From Paulinella micropora (taxonomy: Eukaryota; Cercozoa; Imbricatea; Euglyphida), in the NCBI GenBank assembly GCA_009731375.1, contig BJOX01000050.1, positions 1,087,503 to 1,141,982 of the forward strand: a DNA stretch of 54,480 bases, in the 5' to 3' direction. Position numbers and translations under genes: made by a program. Positions 24,850-33,883 of this stretch are shown one piece after another. The notes below the pieces were generated by a model, which searched no databases, was not told the DNA's origin, and worked only from the letters and a program-made list of their open reading frames with translations. Within the stretch, counting starts at the first letter, position 1. The number at the start of each line of letters is the position of its first letter.

Positions 24850-26990
24850 ATAGTGATACAAAAAATACCAGCACCCCATGAGGACACATACGGACACCAA
24901 CAGTAGATGGTCACAGCACATGGAAACGAGAACGGCCTCAACGCGGAACACACCACCACACACCAACAACATGTCAAAATCAACCTCAGCCAGGCGCAGA
25001 TGGCCTGCCCAACCACAACATACAATCCTGATCTCCCTCCACACAAGGATACTAGGCCCAGATGAGAGCAAAGCGGAAATGAGACAGGCCTAGGGACTCA
25101 TCCATCTCAACCGAAACCACGAAGCCCAGGCAATCTGCCCAGCCATATTGCACGACCCTGATTTCCCTGCTCACATGAGTAGGTCCGGACACGAGCCACA
25201 AGGAATTGTTCTAGGCCCCGGGACTCGACACTCCTAAAGAATAGCAACAGACAAGGGAGGCAGAAACTATCAACACACTACCTTAAAACACAAACATGAT
25301 CCGACGAACCTGATATATACTTCCCCAACCCTGACTTCCAGCTGAAGACCAGGCCTACCAAACTCCCCCGTTCCCAACCTCAACAAAAACTAATTACCAG
25401 GCATGACTCAACTGAATGAAACATTCGTGTATCCAGAGGAAAGCCCCGTACGGGAACCTCCAAACACACATCCAGAGCAGGGTCAGGATAGCCCAATAAC
25501 TACCCTATCTGTCGACATACTTTCTTAGTGCGGAGGGGGTCATAATGGTACTGTTCGTAGGGGCAGTAAGGATGGACTCCAGAGCAGGTTTCCCAATTGG
25601 AGAAACACACACTGTGAAGCCCCCATATACATCTGCATCTAGGACAGGAACAAATTGGCCCTATCTGACCACATGACATCTCAATGTGGAAAGGGTCGCA
25701 TTAGCACCAAGCCTGAAGAACCCCCACTCAACGACCTGGCCCGCGACGCCTGCTTACCCGACGCGACCTAGAGTGCACCCCCTGTTCACCAGCCAACAAC
25801 GCAACCACCAGCCCTCTCTCCATCGGCAACGACCACTTGTCAAGCCACCTAATCCATACATTTCGCCCACACCTAGTAACACCGTTACTAGGCAGGATCT
25901 CGTCATCTTCAAACACGGAGCACTACTCCGGCTTGGAGTCAACAGGGGTCCTGATAAACCTAGGAACACTGATATTGGACAGGACCTCGCCTTCTTCAAA
26001 CACGGAGCACCACTTCGGTTTGGAGTCGACAGTGGACCTGTACAGATCAATCGGTTGCCTGACAATGAGCGAACAGGACGCGACAAGGGAAACTTCCACA
26101 CCCCCAACAACTATCCTGGTACCACCGCAAACAACACCAAGCTTGCTCCCTTGCTGCTGGAAAACACTGCTTAACTATGGCAAGACATGCTTCGCTAACA
26201 GCGTCATCCAGTATATTACTCCATTAATCTCCTGAATGCAAAAATAAATCCCAACGGGCCCCTGGCGTGATCTCCCAATTGCAAAGCTAATCCAGACGAT
26301 GCAACACGTCCCGGATCTCACAACTCACCAGGACTCAGACACGATCCACCGACTGGCCGAAGTTCTAGCCACAATAGGAGAATCGATTCCCAGTATGATG
26401 ACAGGCAAAATACACCAACAATGCCGAACAGACTAGTAGACCCGGGATGCACCCAATCGCTAAAGACGCCCCACACACCCAACCAGGGTGCGCCCATGAA
26501 TTTTTCACACACATTCTATCCCAACGACAAGGAAAGCACAATTACCAAATACCTTAGCAAAGAAAGAGCCAGAAGCGGATCCCAAGAACAGGCATACTAG
26601 ATCCAGAAGGAACCAAAAAGGACACCCGAAGCAATAACCAGACCCATAAAGGATTTCCAGAGGAAGCCAATGTTTTCGGAGGAGCCCAAGATGGAGATAA
26701 TTACTAGGACTCAGAAGGACACAGAAGGAAATAAAGACGGAACATAAACACTAAGATATCCCAAACAATATACTCTAACAAATATCATCCCCCTGACAGA
26801 CATGAAAACATCATGCAGAAGGTCATCTACATGTGTGCGGCCAGTCGTGCTCAGCCAAATGTCATTCCCTTGTGTGAAGGGTCGGTCTTCGGATTCGCCT
26901 CCTCTCTCCTTGGGGTTATGCGTAGGTTTAGAGCCCACACGCGAAGACGAGTGAGGACTGACAACCCTTACTGTCACTCGAATACTTCAA
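24850..26990. other. Gene-poor host stretch
   Basis: No frame, spliced gene or RNA gene could be supported. One diverged tandem duplication of about 85 bases is visible around 25895-26045: the segment containing TTCAAACACGGAGCAC occurs twice. The composition is C/A-rich on the plus strand. Confidence 0.4.
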
Positions 26991-27000
26991 AACACCCACC

Positions 27001-27004
27001 CTAC
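27001..27004. repeat. Target-site duplication CTAC (left)
   Basis: CTAC immediately precedes the left LTR and is repeated directly after the right LTR at 37630-37633. Four bases is a usual target-site duplication length for gypsy elements. Confidence 0.7.
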
Positions 27005-27243
27005 TGTAATGCCCCCAACGATAGCTCGTAAAAAGTCGGTAATACAACCAAACACAGTCCTCAAGAATGAGAATGATGTCTCGTTATATTAGCTCAGTGA
27101 AGCCAAAAAAGGAAAACGGCAACAGACCAGGAATAAAATGGCATCAGGTCCAATCCGGACAAATAATACTGAAAAACAAGCTGGTGCACCTGTCACCAGG
27201 AAAAGGTATTTTTTACCTGCTATCCGGGGGGGTGATGCCTACA
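27005..27243 (-). repeat. 3' LTR of the gypsy element
   Basis: It spans TGTAATGCCC to GATGCCTACA on the plus strand and is 239 bases. It differs from the other LTR by two substitutions, one in CGTTATATT against CGTTGTATT and one in AAACGGC against AAACTGC. Confidence 0.9.
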
Positions 27244-27246
27244 GTA

Positions 27247-27256
27247 CCCCCTCCCG
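27247..27256 (-). other. Polypurine tract
   Basis: On the minus strand a GGGAGGGGG run lies three bases before the start of the 3' LTR, the expected primer site for plus-strand synthesis. Confidence 0.65.
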
Positions 27257-28069
27257 ATTTTATGACGGAAATAGCATTTTCGTCATACACCTTCTGATTT
27301 CTTTCTGCAAATAGTATGCGCTATGGAGTCATGCCACACAGCGCATCGACCCACGGATAGACGCTAAAAGACGATAAATATATCCTCATACGGCACGTCA
27401 AAGCGGATTCTCTAGCATTTCTTGTAAATTTTGAACTCCTTCCCCTAAATTTTTTTTTGGCAGTATGTCAAGAACAAACGTACAATTAATAAAAAAATAC
27501 AAGCAACGTGGTGCTGTAGTACGATTCCCCCTTTGATCTCCTTCTTCTTCTTATCATTATCATTATTATTATTATTATTCACAGGGAGATCGTAAGTACA
27601 TTGTCTTTTTTAATGACATACCCTTGTATAAGGCGGATATCCTATGATATAGTATTAGGGGGCCAGTCCTAATAGCTATATCCGAAGTCGAGGTGTATGT
27701 ACCCGACCCTGCGATATACCGACACAAGTAGAGATTGACCGTGCTCAGGTACGACAGTATATAATCTATCGTAAAAAATAATTTAATGAAAGTTTCAGAG
27801 AACATTTCATTTTCGAGAACATCATCCCAGGACTTGGAAAGGGTCATACCCGGGAACACCATCGCTCAATACACTAGCGATCCCCGTATACGGTGTAGTA
27901 TCATCGTCGATCGACCTTTCGCACTCGTATGTTGCGATCGAATGCCAAGTTATATCACTGAGTCTTTTTAATATTCATATTGATAACTGATGATGCATGA
28001 TCAAATCATGATACGCCGTGGGCAATCAATCAGTTTATTTGAGACGCATAAAGAAAAATAGTTTCTTTG
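27257..28069. other. 3' untranslated part of the gypsy element
   Basis: About 810 bases lie between the pol stop and the polypurine tract. A minus-strand frame of 95 codons is present at 27575-27862 but is not recognised and has no sign of being coding. A short (ATT)n run lies at about 27560. Confidence 0.5.
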
Positions 28070-31000
28070 TCACTGCCTTCGTCGTCTGGCGCGGATTTCT
28101 TTGCCTGGTGGAGGACCACCAACAAAAGTCAGATCGAACTTTGACTGTTCGAGAATGTCCCAGATCTTATTAGGGATTCCGCCCAACGATAATTCAAAAG
28201 GGACATCAAGCACTCCTCTTGGCAGTGTCTGAATGGTCCACGCAGTGTAATCCTTGTCTCTGGGAGTAATTGTATCATCCCATGTCTCGAGACTTTTTGC
28301 GTCTTTATATACTGGCAGATAATGTCTTGCCTTTGGAACCTCAACCGGGTCCATACTTCTCCAGAACTGGAGTATCGGTTGTACTATCTTTGCGGCTGAT
28401 GATATTTTGAGTGTCCGTGTGACACGCATCTGTCGTGGGACCGCCACGACCCGCATCAAGTATAAGTCTGAGAGAGTGTCATCAGCGACATGTTGTTCCG
28501 CTGGTCTCATCAGATAGAAAACATTTTTCACCCATGCGATGGTTGCTATCGCATCGCCTTCCTTCCATCGCTCATGGACAATCTCAACGTTGCCCGCGTT
28601 TGGGTCAGTGTCCGTCCCCTCCTCCTCCTGGTGGACGTCCTTTGATCTCATCGACCTCATCGCCTTCCTCGGTTGGTCGTTGATAAGATCATTCCGCGCT
28701 CTCCTTAGCTGCGCCTCTGTGATCTTCTCCTTCTTTCCGCTATGCTCTCGCGGAGACTTGGACTGAGTCCCCACCGCGCTTATGCGGTCAGTCTTCTCCT
28801 TGCTGTCCACCTCACTCTCCTCCTTCTCAGCTATCGGTGCCCGATAAGCATCGTCTTGGTCTATGCCAGCCTCCTTGTGGATGGGCGGCACCTCTTTGAA
28901 ATCATCCTTCATCCGTTTTAACGCCTCCTCAACGGATTCATCTTCCAGTAAGAAGGGATCATACTTAATCAGCCTTCTTACATTCACAATTTGCACCTTC
29001 CCTCTACCCCTGATCTTGTAATTCAGAGGTCCCGTCTGTTCCATAATCTGATAAGGTCCTTTCCAGTGAGTGAACAGCTTAGAGCTGACTCCCTTCGGGA
29101 CTTGAGGATGGTACAATAGTACAATATCCCCGACCTGGAACTTGATCTGATCCAAGTGCGCTTGTCGCACCCCTTCAGCATCAGTCTTTCGGCGCTCCGC
29201 CTCTCTATGCGCCCTGACTATTTGTTCCGCCTCCATCTTCACTCTAAGTCTCATCCCAAACAACTCATCCGCATCCGCCCAAGTGTCTTTTGGGTGAAGG
29301 AGCGAAGTCGGGATATCAGGCTCACGCCCATATACTAACTGATATGGCGAGATTGAGCTCTTCGAGCCTCCTAACGCCGTAGAGGGTAGACAGTTCATTG
29401 CAAACGCAAATGATGGTGCTGCCTCGACCCATGCTCTTTGATTCTCCTTCTTCGTGCAATACATCTTTAGCGAGGCTTTGAGGGGTCTGTGTACCCGCTC
29501 GATTTTCCCATTTGCTCGCGGGTTATAGGCAGTAACATATTGCCATTTCATCCCGTAATACTTAGATAGTTTGTCGATGACCTCGTTATTAAAGTCCGAG
29601 CCTCGATCAGAACATATCTTTCTTGGTACTCCGATCTGTGAGATGATCCTATCGATCAGCGCCTCGGCCGTCGTCTTGCCGGTAACGTCTTTGACAGGGA
29701 TGATCCACACATAGTTGGTGGCTCTGTCAATAGCCGTAAGGAGGTATTTGTAACCATCCTTCGATTCTGGGAAAGGTCCCACATGATCAATGTGTATAAA
29801 CTCAAACATCCCCGCATGAAGAGGAAATTCGCCAATCAGGCCGAAATTTGCCTTCAGTGGTGTTTTGTTTATCTTGCACGGGATGCATGCATCCACCGCC
29901 TGATCTATCTCCTCCTTCATCTTCTTCCACCAGAATCGCCTCGCTACGAACATATGAGTTCGTTGTCGACCCGGATGCGCCAAAAGTGGGCAATTGTGGG
30001 CTGCGACAAATATAAATCGTCTCAGACTCTCCGGTACCCAAAGGGTCCATTTGTCCGGCTGTGACGCATAGCGACCGTGAAGGCCCTTGTACCACAGTAG
30101 ACCATCTCTCCATCCCATCTCCTTCATCTGATCTTTGATCGCTTTCGTCATCCGTAGCTCATCCGGGTTCTGATATAACTGTATCAGTTCTTTAAACTCC
30201 GGATCTTGAGCCTGTTGTTGCCTCCATGCGGTAGGCGAGGCTATATGGATAGTACCATCTTCTAGCCGTACCCCGATTCTTTCCGGGTCATCGTCTAGGT
30301 CACTTCTCCGCTCTTGAGGAGGCTCCGCATAAACTTCCTGCGTCTCCTCTTCCTCTCTTATGTTCGCCTTCGCATTCTCATATACCTCATAGGACCACTC
30401 AGCGTCCTCCTGGGTATGTAGCTCACAACATATCCCGTGATCCGGGCCTTGTGGACTGTACCGTAGACCTGTGCGGTCATATCGGACTCCACTCGCCATC
30501 TCCATCGCCTCAATGTGGCTGACCTCATACACCTTGTCAGTGGACAAGTCTTCCATCTCCACCGTGGACACCAACGCCGATACTTCTGAGTTAAACTCTA
30601 GCCTAGAGAGGCTATCAGCGACCACATTTCGCTTTCCCGGTAGATGGACCATTGTAAAATCGAAACAAGACAAGAACGCTTGCCACCGCGCCAGCCGTCC
30701 CGTCTGTTCATGATTCATCAACCATAACAGGTTATGATGATCAGTTCTGACAGTAAATTGAGGTCCTCCCCACAAATACTCTCTGAGCCTCTTGAGGGCC
30801 CATACTACCGCCAACGCCTCTCTTTGCCTTGTGCAATAGTTTCTCTCCGCCGCACACAACTTCCTACTAATAAACATGATTGGGCGTAATTTCTTCTCCT
30901 CATCCTCTTGTTGTAATACAGCCCCAATCGCAAACTTAGATGCGTCTGTATCGACTACGAATTGTTTCGTAAAGTCGGGCATCGTTAACACCAGTCCTCC

Positions 31001-33883
31001 GTCTTTCGGGTCTTTGTAAATGAGATCTTTGAGCGCATGAAACGCTTGCAAAGCCTCTTCGTCCCACTTCTCAAAGTCTCCAAAATCTATCATTTTCTCC
31101 ACTTTAGCCCGTGTTGCACCCCAATCGGGTATAAACTGGCTATAGTATTGCGCCATCGCAAGGAATGAGTGCAATTCAGTGCGGTTCTTCGGTATCGGTC
31201 GATTCATAATCTCCTCCCTCTTCTCTTTGGATATCGAGACTCGATTATGGGAGATCTCGTACCCTAAGTATGTCACACTCGTCTTGGCAAGTTGACACTT
31301 CTTTAGATTGCACTTCAGGCCAAAAGCTCCGATGCGCCTGAATATATCGGACAAATGATCGATATGCTCCTCCATTGTGTTAGAGTATACGATAATGTCA
31401 TCGATATAGCAAAATGCATATTCTCCCGCCTTCTGTCCCCGCCTTCTCATAAAGCCACCGTCAGACAAATCATCGTACTGACTGCTCAACATCTTCTGCA
31501 TCGCCTTCTGGAAAAGTCCTGGGGCTTGCTTGAGGCCCATCGGAAGCACTTTCCATTGGTATATTTCCATACCCACCACAAACGCCGTCAGCCATCTGGA
31601 CTTTTCCTCCAGTGGTATCTGCCAGAAGCCATTCTTAAGGTCAATGACCGAATAGAATTTTGCATTCCGCAGTACTCTCCTTCCTTCTTCTAATGTCGGG
31701 AGAGGATTTCTCTCTTCCTCCAGCACCTTGTTAACACGAGCATAGTTAACTGTCAGGCGCCATTCTCCTCCTGGCTTCGGCACTATTCTCGGTTGTGAGA
31801 CTATTGGAGATGTTGATCTCTCAATAAAGTCCTCATTGAGCAGCTGTCTTGCTAGCTCCTCCGCTATCTTCGCCTCATGTATACTCAAATTCGCCCTTCG
31901 TGGTGCCGGTGACGGCTCCGCACCCGGTATTTTGTAAATAACCGCAGTGAAATCTTCAGGCTTGACACCACCTGCATGTGGAGGGTCAAAAATTTCCTTG
32001 TTCGCCTCTAATTTGGCTTTTAAAAGCTCCTTCTCCTTCTCCGTGCCTACTCCTTCTTCCAATATTTTCCGCGCCGCCTCTTGAAAATCTTCATCAGACA
32101 TCTGCTTATGCTGCTTGAGGGGTTCTCTGTCCTCCTCCAAGCCTAAGTCCTCTTCCGAGACATCATCTAGGCCCGTCTTTTCATACGTGACCGTGTCCGG
32201 CTCATCATCTTTACCGAGCTCCACCAGCATGTCAATGAGTCTCGCGTATTGCAAAGGAGCTTTACGGGTGTAAAAACCATCAAAGCATGTGAATGCTTGC
32301 GGTATCAATTTCAACTTGTCGAGGTCTCTGAGCTTCCGCTTGTATGCACTGCTCTGCTCACGAGTTCCCATACGACAAGCCACCACTAGCTGTTGCTTGC
32401 GAGAGGGTACCGGTATAGGATGATCAATAAGCCGGTCCCTTATTTCCTGCGCCCATATCGCCTTCTCATTATATGGCAGGATAATAGTATACGGCTTATT
32501 ATTTTCGAATAAAGTCCGTAAGCATTTCTTCACTTCAGACAGTGAACGCGGCCACGTGGGCTCGTCACCCCAGAAATCAGTAATAAAACTTTTAATAGTT
32601 TCTGGTGGAGTATCCGGGATTCGCCCCGTTCTCCTTGGTACAAACGCCTCCCTTTTTTCTTCTCCTACTTTCGCATGGAAACAGTATCCGTTAGTAATAT
32701 GGACATCTGTTCCTACTCCTTCCGCGAATCTCGCCAACGACGGGCTTCTTTGTGCGACACATATAATCTCCTCCTTTCGCTTCTCGATTAAGTCATCAAT
32801 AGACTTTTTGTCCCAATGGCATGTCGGAACTGTGACAGTGCACACTTGGGATTCCCAATTGTCGGTCCAGGACAGTTCATCCGGTCTTACGACATGGGGG
32901 TGAACGTACACCTCAAGTGCCTCATGTGCGATGGCCATCTTTTTGTGATCCGTCGCTAGACTCAGCTCATAAGCCTCATAAGAGTCAGTAGCGTTGAAGG
33001 GATCAATATCGTTCTCTTCTCCTCTTTTTACTCCATATATCACTCGCCGTGCGGCGCAATCAATCACAGCCCCCATCGTAGCCAATTGGTCATACGATAG
33101 TAATATTGACCCGTGGTAACCGGGGACGACATAGAGGTCCATACGGTATACTCGTGCGGATTTCAATTTAAAGGTCAGTGTGATGATTCCCGTGATATCC
33201 GTCCGGCTGCTCACTCCTTTGAGAGTGCCCGTTGACTTTTTCATATTTCCGTCCACCCAGTCCCGGTATCGATTAAAAAACTTCCTGCCGACAATATTAA
33301 TATTCGCCATCGTATCATTACCAACTTTTAATATTGTCTTCAATGTTTCACAATAAAGTTCCGTATAACACAGAGCATCGGGCCTGTGTATATTGGCTGC
33401 GAGAACAAGAACTTTACGTTCCAAATTTTGGAGTCTTGTCTCTAAGTTTTTCAACTCCTCCTTCTTCTCCTCCTGCTTCACCTCATTAACATTTTTATTA
33501 TTCTGCGGTACTGGTGCGTTTACTATTTGAGCGACATTGTCTTGTGGTACTTGAGTACACACATTGTCTTTTTGCTCGCCACCCGCCGCGACCGTAGACA
33601 TTGAGTCTGTTCGTGGTTGTTTGCTTGGCCGAGGCGATACGTCTGCCATTGGCCTCCTCGCCTCCATCGCAAGTCTCGCCTTCCTATTTGCATCAGTTAT
33701 CATTGGTAACCGTGCTGTATGAACGGGTATGAGACTACCTTGGGGCTGCAGTCTCTGTGTACCCACATCTTTGTTTTCACATAGAGGAAGCGTTGGCCCA
33801 GTCTGCACAACAGCATTAGAAAGCACTGTGACTTTAGGGTTAAACTTCACAGTCTTCTCCTTCCTCTCTTCTTCCCCCTCCAG
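28070..33883 (-). CDS. pol: Gypsy pol polyprotein, reached by UGA read-through from gag
   Basis: The frame is continuous and in phase with gag, which stops at a single UGA at 33884-33886. There is no ATG near the pol start, so translation by read-through is inferred. Approximate residues counted from 33850 are as follows. A degenerate aspartic-protease-like region covers 160-260 (GSILLSYDQLATMGAVID). Reverse transcriptase has VIDLKNGFWQIPL and the catalytic FCYIDD near 815. RNase H has FVVDTDAS near 965. The integrase HHCC zinc finger (HPGRQRTH, CIPC) covers 1290-1327, and the catalytic core has HIDHVGPF, SDRGSDF and NGKIERVHR at 1350-1447. A GPY/F module follows (HWKGPYQI). A C-terminal extension of over 300 residues follows, not recognised. 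No chromodomain was seen. Confidence 0.88.
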   Translation of the reverse strand: MEGEEERKEKTVKFNPKVTVLSNAVVQTGPTLPLCENKDVGTQRLQPQGSLIPVHTARLPMITDANRKARLAMEARRPMADVSPRPSKQPRTDSMSTVAAGGEQKDNVCTQVPQDNVAQIVNAPVPQNNKNVNEVKQEEKKEELKNLETRLQNLERKVLVLAANIHRPDALCYTELYCETLKTILKVGNDTMANINIVGRKFFNRYRDWVDGNMKKSTGTLKGVSSRTDITGIITLTFKLKSARVYRMDLYVVPGYHGSILLSYDQLATMGAVIDCAARRVIYGVKRGEENDIDPFNATDSYEAYELSLATDHKKMAIAHEALEVYVHPHVVRPDELSWTDNWESQVCTVTVPTCHWDKKSIDDLIEKRKEEIICVAQRSPSLARFAEGVGTDVHITNGYCFHAKVGEEKREAFVPRRTGRIPDTPPETIKSFITDFWGDEPTWPRSLSEVKKCLRTLFENNKPYTIILPYNEKAIWAQEIRDRLIDHPIPVPSRKQQLVVACRMGTREQSSAYKRKLRDLDKLKLIPQAFTCFDGFYTRKAPLQYARLIDMLVELGKDDEPDTVTYEKTGLDDVSEEDLGLEEDREPLKQHKQMSDEDFQEAARKILEEGVGTEKEKELLKAKLEANKEIFDPPHAGGVKPEDFTAVIYKIPGAEPSPAPRRANLSIHEAKIAEELARQLLNEDFIERSTSPIVSQPRIVPKPGGEWRLTVNYARVNKVLEEERNPLPTLEEGRRVLRNAKFYSVIDLKNGFWQIPLEEKSRWLTAFVVGMEIYQWKVLPMGLKQAPGLFQKAMQKMLSSQYDDLSDGGFMRRRGQKAGEYAFCYIDDIIVYSNTMEEHIDHLSDIFRRIGAFGLKCNLKKCQLAKTSVTYLGYEISHNRVSISKEKREEIMNRPIPKNRTELHSFLAMAQYYSQFIPDWGATRAKVEKMIDFGDFEKWDEEALQAFHALKDLIYKDPKDGGLVLTMPDFTKQFVVDTDASKFAIGAVLQQEDEEKKLRPIMFISRKLCAAERNYCTRQREALAVVWALKRLREYLWGGPQFTVRTDHHNLLWLMNHEQTGRLARWQAFLSCFDFTMVHLPGKRNVVADSLSRLEFNSEVSALVSTVEMEDLSTDKVYEVSHIEAMEMASGVRYDRTGLRYSPQGPDHGICCELHTQEDAEWSYEVYENAKANIREEEETQEVYAEPPQERRSDLDDDPERIGVRLEDGTIHIASPTAWRQQQAQDPEFKELIQLYQNPDELRMTKAIKDQMKEMGWRDGLLWYKGLHGRYASQPDKWTLWVPESLRRFIFVAAHNCPLLAHPGRQRTHMFVARRFWWKKMKEEIDQAVDACIPCKINKTPLKANFGLIGEFPLHAGMFEFIHIDHVGPFPESKDGYKYLLTAIDRATNYVWIIPVKDVTGKTTAEALIDRIISQIGVPRKICSDRGSDFNNEVIDKLSKYYGMKWQYVTAYNPRANGKIERVHRPLKASLKMYCTKKENQRAWVEAAPSFAFAMNCLPSTALGGSKSSISPYQLVYGREPDIPTSLLHPKDTWADADELFGMRLRVKMEAEQIVRAHREAERRKTDAEGVRQAHLDQIKFQVGDIVLLYHPQVPKGVSSKLFTHWKGPYQIMEQTGPLNYKIRGRGKVQIVNVRRLIKYDPFLLEDESVEEALKRMKDDFKEVPPIHKEAGIDQDDAYRAPIAEKEESEVDSKEKTDRISAVGTQSKSPREHSGKKEKITEAQLRRARNDLINDQPRKAMRSMRSKDVHQEEEGTDTDPNAGNVEIVHERWKEGDAIATIAWVKNVFYLMRPAEQHVADDTLSDLYLMRVVAVPRQMRVTRTLKISSAAKIVQPILQFWRSMDPVEVPKARHYLPVYKDAKSLETWDDTITPRDKDYTAWTIQTLPRGVLDVPFELSLGGIPNKIWDILEQSKFDLTFVGGPPPGKEIRARRRRQ

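Noticed and set aside
27575-27862. 95-codon frame in the 3' region of the gypsy element as an env-like gene
   Set aside because: No signal peptide, membrane segment or family pattern; length is compatible with chance.
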